Positions 1-6,543 of a stretch of 7,433 nt of DNA are shown piece after piece. The first letter of the stretch is position 1. The number at the start of each line of letters is the position of its first letter. The DNA is from Candidatus Altimarinota bacterium. GTDB lineage: Bacteria > Patescibacteriota > Gracilibacteria > BD1-5 > UBA2023. The position numbers and the translations under genes were made by a program. Below the pieces are notes generated by a model, which was not told the origin of the DNA, searched no databases, and saw only the letters and a program-made list of their open reading frames with translations. The stretch is from contig DNKW01000073.1 of the NCBI GenBank assembly GCA_003488655.1, positions 1 to 7,433 of the forward strand, written 5' to 3'.

Positions 1-357
1 AAGAACCATGAGCGCGAGAGCGAAATCCGGGCCATGCTCGGAGGTCTCCTCATCTCGGGAGATAAAGTCGAGCAACGCATCAAGACTCTCTCCGGAGGAG
101 AACGAGCCAAAGTCGCCCTCACCAAAATGCTCCTCACTAAACCTCACGTCATCATCATGGATGAGCCCACCAACCACTTGGACCTCCACTCCAAGAATGT
201 CATCAAAAATATGCTCGAGCACTTCAATGGGACGAGCCTCATTGTCTCCCATGACCGAGATCTTCTGGAACACATCTCCAACAAAGTATGGCTCATCCAG
301 GAATGAGTGCTTAGAACCTTCGACGAGCCCGAGAAAGGATTCGCGGAAGTGTTTTAG
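1..357 (+). CDS. ABC-F family ATP-binding protein, C-terminal part (5' end outside window)
   Basis: This is the last 118 residues of the second nucleotide-binding domain of an ABC-F protein, a soluble twin-ATPase that acts on the ribosome (translation factor or antibiotic-protection class). Visible motifs, in order, are the ABC signature LSGGE (residues 27-31 of the fragment), Walker B with catalytic Glu in VIIMDEP followed by TNHLDLHS (D-loop region), and the H-switch SHDRD. The frame is open from base 1. The TGA at 304-306 is read as Gly, giving VWLIQEGVLRTF, which matches the usual family ending 'v..i.dG.l..y'; the frame then stops at TAG 355-357. With the standard code the protein would lose its last 17 residues. 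The gene converges on secD with a shared terminator. The subfamily (EttA, Uup, Vga-like) cannot be told without the N-terminal domain and linker. The family call is secure. Confidence 0.93.
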
Positions 358-362
358 AAAAG

Positions 363-400
363 AAAATCCCCCCGATTCATTTCTGATCGAGGGGATTTTT
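363..400. terminator. Bidirectional intrinsic terminator between ABC-F gene and secD
   Basis: Inverted repeat: 363-371 (AAAATCCCC) pairs with 391-399 (GGGGATTTT). After one mismatch, CGAT (373-376) pairs with ATCG (386-389), leaving a 9-nt loop. Each strand ends in a T-rich run, so the hairpin can terminate the plus-strand ABC-F transcript (stop at 357) and the minus-strand secD transcript (stop at 412-414). Confidence 0.85.
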
Positions 401-411
401 GAAACATTCTT

Positions 412-2193
412 TTACACTCCGATAAACGCTTTCGTATTTTTTCGCATCTTATTTCCTGCTACGAGGATGAGTATTCGAGATATCCACATCGCCGTGAAGA
501 GCGAAAGGAGGATACCGAGCCCGAGCATAAGTCCGAATCCTTTGATCAAACTGATACCGAAGATATAGAGAACCACCGCACTCGTGAACGAAGTGATGTG
601 AGAATCCCAGATAGCAGACCAGGATTTCCCGAATCCGACGATAATGGCTTTTTCCACTTCCACCCCTTTACGAAGCTCTTCTTTCGTTCGTTCAAATATG
701 AGGATATTCGCATCGATTGCAAGCCCTATCGAGAGGATGATACCCGCAATAGAAGCGAGAGTAAGAACGATTCCGAATGATTTCACGATAGCGAGGAGGA
801 GGAGTCCGTAGATGATGAGCGCGATTCCCGCCATCAGTCCGGAAACACGGTATATGAGAATCAAGAAACCGATAATAAGAAGAAGTCCGATGAGACCGGC
901 ATTGATGATAACCCGAAGAGAATCCGCTCCGATTTTCGCATCGATCGTTCGTTCGCTCGTGAGATAGATGGGTGCCGGAACGATACCGGTATTGATATCG
1001 GTCGAGAGTTTTTTCGCACTTTCGGCAGTATAGTTTCCGGTAATTACGGCTCGTCCGTCAGGGATAACCGATTGTACCGTTGGAGCAGTCAAGAGTTCTC
1101 CACCGACAAATATGGCGATTTGTTGTCCCATAAGGCGTTTCGTAAGTTCTGCGAAGATCTTTCCACCATCGGCATTGAAGAGGAGATCCACCTGAGGAGC
1201 AAACCCCTGAGAGAAGCTTACAGAAGCTTTTGTGAGATATCGTTCATCGAGTACTCTTCCGTCTTCGGTTTTCGCAGCAGTCCATTCGCTTGGCTTCTGA
1301 CTCACGAATACTCCTTCATAATCGTATATTTTTGCGGTGTATTTTTCTTTTTTCGTTACTTCGTCTGCTCCCGTCCCCGTCTTTATATCACGGTCTTTTT
1401 CTACAGATGTTATACTCTTAATTCGAACGATGCTATATCCTTTTTCTTCTTCTATCTGTTCCAATTTATTATCTTTTCCGAGGGTGTATCCCGCTCCTTT
1501 CTGAGTCTCCATAATTTTAGTAGACACATAGGGAGTTTGGATATCTTCCATTCCTGTGAAGCTAAATTCTGCAGGAATTTCGGAGGTCATACCACTTCCC
1601 GCTCGATATTCTATATTCTCGTACTGATCCTTGTATTTATTCGCAATCGTAGCAAATGGGTACTTCGCCTCTCCGATTTCTACAAGAAGCTTGGTCGCAA
1701 TATCGGTACGCTCCTGTTTATCCGCATCCGTCACCGTCGTTTTCTGCTCTTTAAATTCCAGACGAACCACTTTTCCGATAGTTTCTTTTGCCTTCGTTAT
1801 ATATTCATCGTTTTTAGCCTTCTTTTCTTCGTCCGTCATGGACTCTCCATCGAAATTCTGCGTAGGAATCTGAACGATGATATGTTCCTCTCCTCCATAG
1901 CTTGCCGTCTGAATAGTCGGTTCAGCAGTCCCGAGAGAATTCACTCGTTTTTCCACGATAGATTTGAGTCCTTCTATGATATCCTTTGGTTGAAACTCCG
2001 ACCCCTTTTTCTTCGCGTCCTCAAGATCTATCTTGTAATCAAGTTCGACTCCCCCATGAAGATCGAGACCAAGTTTATACTCAGTAACGGGAAATGGAGT
2101 GCTGATTCCGATGGTTTTCCATGGAAGGATATAGGCAGCTGAAAAAATAGCGAGAAGCACGATAATCGCGAGACGAAAACCAAGTCATTTCAT
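412..2193 (-). CDS. secD: Protein translocase subunit SecD with a parvulin-like insertion
   Basis: SecD is the inner-membrane RND-type subunit that uses the proton gradient to pull exported proteins out of SecYEG. Read with UGA = Gly, it starts at ATG 2193 and codon 3 is UGA. This adds 11 residues (MKGLGFRLAII) that complete the first membrane helix, giving 593 aa. The conserved SecD motif KLGLDLHGG is at about 40-48; the transmembrane block lies at about 430-580 and contains AIDANILIFERTKEEL (492-507), the RND helix-4 signature. Residues about 179-261 sit where the periplasmic P1 head is expected and resemble a PpiC/parvulin domain (FATIANKYKD ... GYSIVRI). The stop is TAA. The upstream sequence has no Shine-Dalgarno motif (TTTTCTCCTT before ATG). 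No secF follows: the next gene downstream is the converging ABC-F gene. A good promoter lies about 30 nt upstream of the start. SecD is certain; the insertion is an inference. Confidence 0.96.
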
Positions 2194-2228
2194 AAGGAGA
2201 AAATAATGAGATAAATAAACTACGCGGG

Positions 2229-2256
2229 ATTATATGGAAAAGCCTTTTGTTTGCAA
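2229..2256 (-). promoter_or_regulatory. Predicted sigma-70-type promoter of secD
   Basis: On the minus strand, TTGCAA (2256-2251) is separated by 16 nt from a perfect TATAAT (2234-2229). Transcription would start near 2222, leaving a leader of about 30 nt before the secD ATG at 2193. The upstream terminator at 2300-2268 isolates this promoter from the preceding unit. Confidence 0.7.
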
Positions 2257-2267
2257 GTTTTCTATGC

Positions 2268-2300
2268 AAAAAGAAAGCCCATGGAATGTTTTCCATGGGC
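2268..2300 (-). terminator. Strong intrinsic terminator of the small transcription unit
   Basis: Perfect 10-bp stem GCCCATGGAA/TTCCATGGGC (2300-2291 with 2286-2277) with a 4-nt loop. On the minus strand it is followed by TTTCTTTTT (2276-2268). It lies 18 nt past the UGA that ends the small ORF at 2320-2318 and just before the secD promoter. Confidence 0.9.
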
Positions 2301-2317
2301 GGGGTTGAGAAAGAAAA

Positions 2318-2503
2318 TCAAGCGAAAGTATTCACCTGCGTGCCCACCGATCCTTCTTTGGCGAGAGTTGCTGGCGCATGTGCTGACACATTTGCCTGCA
2401 CATTTTTTTCCTGAGCTTGTTCGGCTTGCCTTGCTTGTTGCATCGGCTTGGTTGCATCAACAGCCGCAGGAGGGGCTGCTGGAGTAGCGGAGGAAGCTTG
2501 CAT
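2318..2503 (-). CDS. Possible small Ala/Gln-rich protein (61 aa) ending in UGA; could instead be part of a non-coding RNA
   Basis: I do not recognise this ORF. From ATG 2503 it encodes 61 residues, very rich in Ala, Gln, Pro and Val, with no hydrophobic segment, signal peptide or cysteine (MQASSATPAAPPAAVDA... to ...VGTQVNTFA). In favour of a gene: AGAGG six bases before the ATG (the best Shine-Dalgarno in the window), G-rich first codon positions, a near-consensus promoter upstream and a strong terminator immediately downstream. Against: the frame ends in TGA, which is glycine here, and no TAA/TAG occurs in frame before the terminator. Reading on, the frame would run through the terminator and into secD, stopping at TAA 2077-2075 (142 aa). 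A TTG start at 2521 is possible but would bypass the Shine-Dalgarno. The stretch is more GC-rich than its surroundings and contains short direct repeats (GATGCAAC twice). A structured RNA of about 300 nt is a real alternative. Confidence 0.4.
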   Translation of the reverse strand: MQASSATPAAPPAAVDATKPMQQARQAEQAQEKNVQANVSAHAPATLAKEGSVGTQVNTFA

Positions 2504-2527
2504 ATTTGACCTCTTTCTCAAAAATTA

Positions 2528-2575
2528 AATGAATCACAATCCCAAAACACAGGCTGTGCAAAGGAGGATTTCATT
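2528..2575 (-). promoter_or_regulatory. Potentially structured 5' leader of the small transcription unit
   Basis: The predicted transcript starts near 2576. Its first bases (complement of 2567-2575, AATGAAATC) can pair with GATTCATT (complement of 2528-2535), with a single bulge. Inside this is a short palindrome CACAG-C-CTGTG (2558-2548). The hairpin would end about 10-15 nt before the AGAGG Shine-Dalgarno of the small ORF. The pairing was found by eye and no folding energy was computed. Confidence 0.35.
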
Positions 2576-2582
2576 CGCCCTC

Positions 2583-2609
2583 ATTATATGGAGAAAAAAG
2601 ATATGTCAA
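2583..2609 (-). promoter_or_regulatory. Near-consensus promoter of the small transcription unit
   Basis: Perfect TTGACA (2609-2604) and perfect TATAAT (2588-2583) on the minus strand, separated by 15 nt, which is slightly short. It is the best hexamer match in the window. It lies 31 nt past the stop of the SLH/PKD gene and drives a transcript of about 300 nt that ends at the 2300-2268 terminator. Confidence 0.7.
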
Positions 2610-2624
2610 GATATATTAAAAACA

Positions 2625-2641
2625 AAAAGTGGAAAACTTTT
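2625..2641 (-). terminator. Weak possible terminator of the SLH/PKD gene
   Basis: A 6-bp AT-rich stem, AAAAGT/ACTTTT, with a 5-nt loop, followed on the minus strand by TGTTTTT. It overlaps the TAA stop. The stem is weak, so termination efficiency is doubtful. Confidence 0.3.
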
Positions 2642-4283
2642 ATGGCACCGGAAAAATACTTCCGCGGGAGTAGAGTGTCTTCTTGTCCGGAGAAGTAATG
2701 GACGGGAAAATAATATCGCAACTTCGTATTTGGGCGATAAATTCAGACGAATATTCACACGGACAACTTACGCACTGCACCGTTCATTCTATCATTCCCG
2801 AGACCTGTATCTTATCCGAAAGACAGAGATTATCCGCAATCGTTCCATTTGCGCTATATTCGCCCACAAAAGGACATCCTCTATTGGAAGCGGCACCAAA
2901 AACATCTGGGCAGACATCCAGTATATTTCCCGTGGCACTATAATCACGTATCCCATCATTATCTCTATCAAGATTTGGAGAAAGAATGACGGTGAGCTCT
3001 GCATATGCGGTATTACCCGATGTATCATGCACAGTAAGAGGTACTCCATATATCCCTTCCCTCGTAAATACGTGAAATGGATCTTTGTCAGTGGCAGTTC
3101 CCCCATCAGAAAAATCCCAATGATAACTATAGTTCCCATCTCATCCGACAGTATTCGAAAAAAACGGCATAGGAACATCAACGGTTCCATAAAGAGTGGT
3201 GGAGGCTGTTGTGAGTGGGTTGCGCACATTACCAATCTGAACAGAGAGTCCGGTGTTTTTTACAGAAACCTGTTGATATGCGGTAGAACTATGACCGACT
3301 GCATCAGTGATAATAAGCTTTACCAGCCATGAACCCGTCGATTCCAGATTAAAGTTATCGAGACAACTCCCGGTTGCAGTCTTCTGTTCTCAAGTGGTAC
3401 TATTGATGAATATCCAATCATACCACAAAGGGGTTGTGAGACTCCCGGTTGCATATCATCCAAAATCATAAACGGTTTCGGCATCGCTTGGAAATATAGT
3501 AATATTCTCAGATTCGGAACAATTTTGTTTCTCTTTATCGAAAATCTTTATAACGGAAGCAAAATCCGCAGGGGCCTTGTTGTTCTTTACCTGACACATA
3601 TTGATAGTGAAAATCTTCGAAGCCATTATGACGAATTCTTTTCGGGTGATATACTCGTTTGGAAAAATTTTTTTATTACCATCAATGGCTATAAGTCCAG
3701 ATTCTACGGCTTTTTGCGCATATCCATACCAGTAACTATCCACGTCTATTAGAGCTATTTTCTTTTCATAGGGGCTATTATTATATGACTCATTCCAGAG
3801 TCCTGATTGACGTAAAAGTACCGCCACGGCTTCTATACGCGTGATATTGTTCGCTGGACAAAAAGGTACTTCCGAGAAGTTTTTCCCGTCTTGACACTGG
3901 GTATTCCCGGCACTGTCAAGCGTATATCCACGGACAATCTCTTTCTCCTTTGCATACGAGATACAATAAAAATACTGATTTTTTTTGAGAATATCGATGA
4001 ACGGATTTGTACTATAACGAATCATATCCTCAATACTTGGAGAGAGACACTTCTGACAACTTACCCCTACGGCGATTCATACGAATTCATCCCGAGGAAG
4101 GAGTCCGTCCGGTCGAAACAATCAGTCGGAGGTACTGCCAATAACTCCCGCATCGTACATGTGTTTGAGCGGAGCATAATAGGAAGCTCCTATTGAGACA
4201 TCCGTAAAAGGAAGATCGGATGTTGCCGCAAAGGAAAAGGATGGAGAGAGAATGAGGAGAGAAAAGAATAATTTTTTGAACAT
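2640..4283 (-). CDS. Secreted surface protein: three SLH motifs, two PKD-like domains, TSP3-like calcium-binding segment
   Basis: This is a 547-residue exported protein, broken by six in-frame UGAs (codons 54, 69, 276, 298, 381, 500) unless UGA is read as Gly; the true stop is TAA 2642-2640. The signal peptide MFKKLFFSLLILSPSFSFA is followed by ATSD, a likely cleavage site. SLH motifs lie at about 24-76 (FTDVSIGASYYAPL, then GLFRPDGLLPRDEF), 93-160 (PFIDIL ... NNITRIEAVAVLLRQSG) and 176-230 (LIDVDSYWYGYAQKA ... ITRKEFVIMA). They imply non-covalent attachment to the cell wall or S-layer. A PKD-like domain follows at about 261-345, then a clearer PKD domain (YHWDFSDGG, about 346-436), a TSP3-like stretch DRDNDGIRD (439-447) with CPD and GCP, and a Cys-rich tail (CVSCPC). 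The start at 4283 was chosen because the upstream in-frame ATG at 4319 overlaps the -10 box. The ligand or partner is unknown; adhesion is a reasonable guess only. Confidence 0.92.
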
Positions 4284-4317
4284 ATTGAAGTGAATATAAA
4301 AAACTGGGATTTTTCGC

Positions 4318-4345
4318 ATTATAGCATAAAACGCCCGAGAAACAA
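4318..4345 (-). promoter_or_regulatory. Extended -10 promoter of the SLH/PKD gene
   Basis: Perfect TATAAT (4323-4318) preceded by TGC (extended -10), with TTGTTT (4345-4340) 16 nt upstream as a -35. The start of transcription near 4311 leaves a leader of about 28 nt before ATG 4283. This excludes the in-frame ATG at 4319, whose sequence is part of the -10 box. Confidence 0.7.
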
Positions 4346-4452
4346 AAAAATAGAAAGACCTTTGTAATATTGCTTATTTTCCACAAAACTTGGAATCTCT
4401 TGAAAAATGATGAAATTCATATGAAAATCGAAGCCATAACTCCCCCTTGCGT

Positions 4453-4520
4453 GGTTACCGGAGCGAACCGTACGACTTGTACGGAGAGCGAGGAACGGAG
4501 GATTTGAATGTGAAGTTCGC
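4453..4520. repeat. GC-rich palindromic island in the intergenic region
   Basis: Holds a perfect hairpin CCGTAC-GACTT-GTACGG (4468-4484). A competing longer-range pair is GCGAAC (4463-4468) with GTTCGC (4515-4520). The purine-rich run GGAGAGCGAGGAACGGAGG (4483-4501) follows the hairpin. The base composition is clearly more GC-rich than the flanks. There is no T-run, so it is not a standard terminator. It lies between the transglycosylase stop (4536) and the SLH promoter (4345). The rest of the 4346-4535 gap holds only a 10-bp palindrome TTCATATGAA (4416-4425). A REP-like repeated element or a processing/termination structure is possible; only one copy is visible here. Confidence 0.45.
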
Positions 4521-4535
4521 ATTTTGCAGAGATTC

Positions 4536-5417
4536 TTACAAATCCAACACTTTTACTTTCCATTTGCCCTTTGGAAGGCTGTTTCCGAGTATCCACTGAT
4601 TTAATTGTCGAAGCATGGCATAATCGTATTTTTTTTCTTGACACCATGTCTTGATATCTCCTATCTCTGAAATCTCAATAATACGCGTTTTTGGCTCTAC
4701 GAAAGCCTCTCAGAGTTCTTCTTTATCAAATATCCGGTACCTGTTTTCCATTAGGTACTTGATGGCAATGATTCGGAAAAGATACCGGGTAGTTTCTTCG
4801 TTCAAATAGAGATCATAATAGGAAGTGACCTTTTGATCGTCGAGGGCACGACGGAGTCCGTTCTCTCCCCGGTTATAGGCAGCGGCCACGAGCGTCCAAT
4901 CATGAAAGTCTTCATAAAGCTTCTGAAAATAAACAATTGCCGCATCGGTTGCAAGCTCGAAATTATATCGTTCATCCACCAAGTCCGTCACCTGCAACGC
5001 ATATTGTTTGGCGGTACCCGGAACAAACTGCCAAATTCCTCCCGCTCCTGCGCTACTGAGGGATTCATTCCGAAGACCGCTCTCAGCGATAGCAAGATAC
5101 TTGAAATCATCCGGGATCCCCGCTTCCTTTAGCTTCTTTTCTATATAGGGAATATAGAGAGGTTCTCGTTTATGATAGAGAACAAACTGGTACATATTAA
5201 ATCGGGTCACTGAAAGTTCCCGTTCGAATTTCTCGATATTATAATAGTATTTCCCTTCAAAAGGAACCTTTTCTCCGGCGAAATGTATTTTGGAATAATC
5301 GAGGATTTTTGAGAGATCCCCGGAGTGCTTTCCCCTTTCTCCCACCAAAAAGAACACTCCAATGCTTATAATCAGAAGAAGGGTGGAGATTATGAGAATA
5401 ATGCGACTATTGTTCAT
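4536..5417 (-). CDS. Membrane-anchored lytic murein transglycosylase (SLT/MltD-like) with C-terminal LysM-like domain
   Basis: This enzyme cleaves peptidoglycan between MurNAc and GlcNAc with formation of 1,6-anhydroMurNAc, outside the membrane. The 293-aa product has an N-terminal membrane anchor (residues about 5-25). The SLT catalytic core starts near residue 85: YLAIAESGL with catalytic Glu112, then GAGGIWQFVPGTAKQY (124-139) and AAYNRGENGLRRAL (179-192), the standard family motifs. UGA codon 236 (4712-4710) is read as Gly and adds a 58-residue tail, IIEISEIGDIKTWC ... YAMLRQLNQWI, ending at TAA. This tail resembles the LysM-like 'LK.LNPWL' domain of MltD-type enzymes. The gene begins 36 nt after tsaE on the same strand with no terminator between them, so they are probably cotranscribed. 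No Shine-Dalgarno is seen. Likely roles are wall remodelling or making room for envelope machines such as the pilus encoded divergently; that link is inference. Confidence 0.92.
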
Positions 5418-5453
5418 CTTTTATGAAATACGATAAATAAAAGCAGGGAAGAT

Positions 5454-5849
5454 TTAATTTAGTGTAATATGTACTTTCCTCTCATCTTCTTTTTCTGTTT
5501 TTAGAATCTCCATATCTATGGTCGGTTTATATCTAAGAGCAAGCAACTCCGGCCATTCGATGAGACAAATATTTTCCGGGTTATCGAGTATCTCCTCCCC
5601 TCCGATATTCACGAAATCATCATAGGATTGGAGGCGATAGAGATCAAAATGATAGATATTTTCCCCGTACTTATTATAGTATATATACGTTGGGCTTTTT
5701 ACCGGTATTTGTATCCCCAGAAGACACGAAATGATGTGCCTGGAGATGGTTGTCTTCCCAGACCCGAGATCCCCTCGAAGAAATATCCTCTCTCCTTTCT
5801 TTGGCAAAAGGGGAAGTCATGAAAAATTTTCTTTTGTAAGAATATACAT
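5454..5849 (-). CDS. tsaE: tRNA threonylcarbamoyladenosine biosynthesis ATPase TsaE
   Basis: TsaE is the small P-loop ATPase that cycles the TsaB-TsaD complex in making t6A37 of ANN-decoding tRNAs. From ATG 5849 with UGA (codon 11) read as Gly the protein is 131 aa, close to the family's usual size. It shows Walker A RGDLGSGKTT (25-34), the switch segment VKSPTY (50-55), HFDLYRL (67-73) and the IEWPE motif (97-101), all TsaE hallmarks. Without UGA decoding the nearest start would be a TTG at codon 15, losing the N-terminal strand. Upstream in-frame ATGs at 5864 and 5873 exist; the latter overlaps the predicted -10 box, and 5864 would be nearly leaderless. The gene precedes the transglycosylase in an apparent two-gene unit and diverges from the pilus genes. 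The family call is very secure; the exact start is less so. Confidence 0.95.
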
Positions 5850-5866
5850 GGTTTTTTGTTGCATAA

Positions 5867-5894
5867 TTTGCATTATATAAATTTATATGATAAT
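5867..5894 (+). promoter_or_regulatory. Candidate promoter of the pilus gene run (overlaps the tsaE promoter)
   Basis: TTTGCA (5867-5872), 16 nt, GATAAT (5889-5894) on the plus strand, which would give a leader of about 35 nt to ATG 5935. The region is very AT-rich, so chance matches are likely; TTGCAT (5859-5864) with TTTATA (5882-5887) is an alternative. Confidence 0.4.
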
Positions 5895-5899
5895 ATCAA
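5872..5899 (-). promoter_or_regulatory. Predicted promoter of tsaE and the transglycosylase gene
   Basis: On the minus strand, TTGATA (5899-5894), 16 nt, then a perfect TATAAT (5877-5872). Transcription would start near 5865, about 16 nt upstream of ATG 5849, a very short leader. It overlaps the candidate divergent promoter for the pilus genes. Confidence 0.6.
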
Positions 5900-5934
5900 T
5901 CCGTTATATTTATTTTTTACACATTCTATCTATG

Positions 5935-6501
5935 AAAACAGCGACAAATATGGAAACAATAGAACAAAAGGATTTGGATAAAAAATCTCGTTTGGATGTT
6001 CTTCTTATTCTTTCGGCCACACTTTTTGCTATCGTATGTGCCATCTCCGCTTTTCTCTTTTTTGAGAATATGAGACTTTCCTCTTCCATTGAGGCAAATA
6101 AAAATGAGATTGTCCATTATATCAGTAGTATAGAGAAGATAAAAAGCGATAAAAAAATCATCGCTGCGGAACTTGTTACGGGCAACAAGTCTGCGATTCA
6201 GAATGCTATTAAGGTAAGCGAAGTACAAACGTATATAAATGAGCTTCAGAGCATATCTAAAAAATATAAGATGATTTTCTCTGGATTCTCCTATGAGAAT
6301 AGTAAGATTGTCACTTCTGCGGTATCCATACCGGAAACAGTGCTTGTCGGAGATGACGGGGTGAAGAAGATTTCGCATCTTGTGAGAGACTATCGAACGG
6401 GAACAGGATATATCTTCCAGCTTGCTCCTGTGCTTTCTATCTCCGGATATGAACAGAAACGATCATTTTCTCTAGAATTTAACGTATGAGATGTAAAATA
6501 A
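5935..6501 (+). CDS. PilN-like inner-membrane type IV pilus assembly protein (putative)
   Basis: A 188-residue bitopic membrane protein: a charged cytoplasmic N-terminus (1-20), one transmembrane helix (21-44), a Glu/Lys-rich probable coiled coil (45-75), and a C-terminal alpha/beta part ending in RSFSLEFNVGDVK. That layout, and its place directly before a PilO-like gene and pilC, fits PilN, which with PilO forms the inner-membrane alignment complex of the pilus. Sequence support is weak: the cytoplasmic tail lacks the INLLP-type motif by which PilN binds PilM. UGA codon 185 (6487-6489) is read as Gly and the stop is TAA 6499-6501, so UGA decoding adds four residues. The start at 5935 was chosen because the next two genes begin with the same ATGAAAACA; in-frame ATGs at 5887 and 5953 are alternatives. 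No Shine-Dalgarno is seen. It is likely the first gene of the plus-strand operon. Confidence 0.65.
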
Positions 6502-6543
6502 TTTCATTTTTTGTATACATATTACCCCTTACTATTACCTACT

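Noticed and set aside
8..568. 186-codon plus-strand ORF over the ABC-F end and the secD 3' end
   Set aside because: Ser/Pro-rich translation in the wrong frame; it crosses the terminator and overlaps two confidently identified genes.
1072..2142. 356-codon plus-strand ORF antisense to secD
   Set aside because: Phe/Arg/Ser-rich shadow of secD with no recognisable motif; secD on the other strand has full family signatures.
2075..2296. Read-through extension of the small ORF as a real 142-aa protein
   Set aside because: It would cross a strong terminator and the secD promoter and overlap secD by over 100 bp in another frame; the translated extension looks random.
2268..2576. Small transcript as tmRNA, RNase P RNA or SRP RNA
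   Set aside because: I looked for the tmRNA T-arm/CCA end and tag peptide, the RNase P AGGAAAGTCC and ACAGAA motifs, and the SRP GGAAGCAGC loop, and found none.
2529..3332. 267-codon plus-strand ORF
   Set aside because: Antisense to the SLH/PKD gene; its composition is typical of a shadow frame and it has no motifs, while the minus strand gives a clear PKD domain when UGA = Gly.
4087..4647. Minus-strand open frame spanning the 4346-4535 gap (ATG near 4443 with AAGGGGGAG just upstream)
   Set aside because: Tempting Shine-Dalgarno-like sequence, but the frame runs out of frame through the signal peptide and first SLH motif of the downstream gene and its translation has no family features.
5926..6378. 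150-codon minus-strand ORF antisense to the PilN-like gene
   Set aside because: Shadow frame with no motif; the plus-strand frame has a clear membrane helix and fits the pilus operon.
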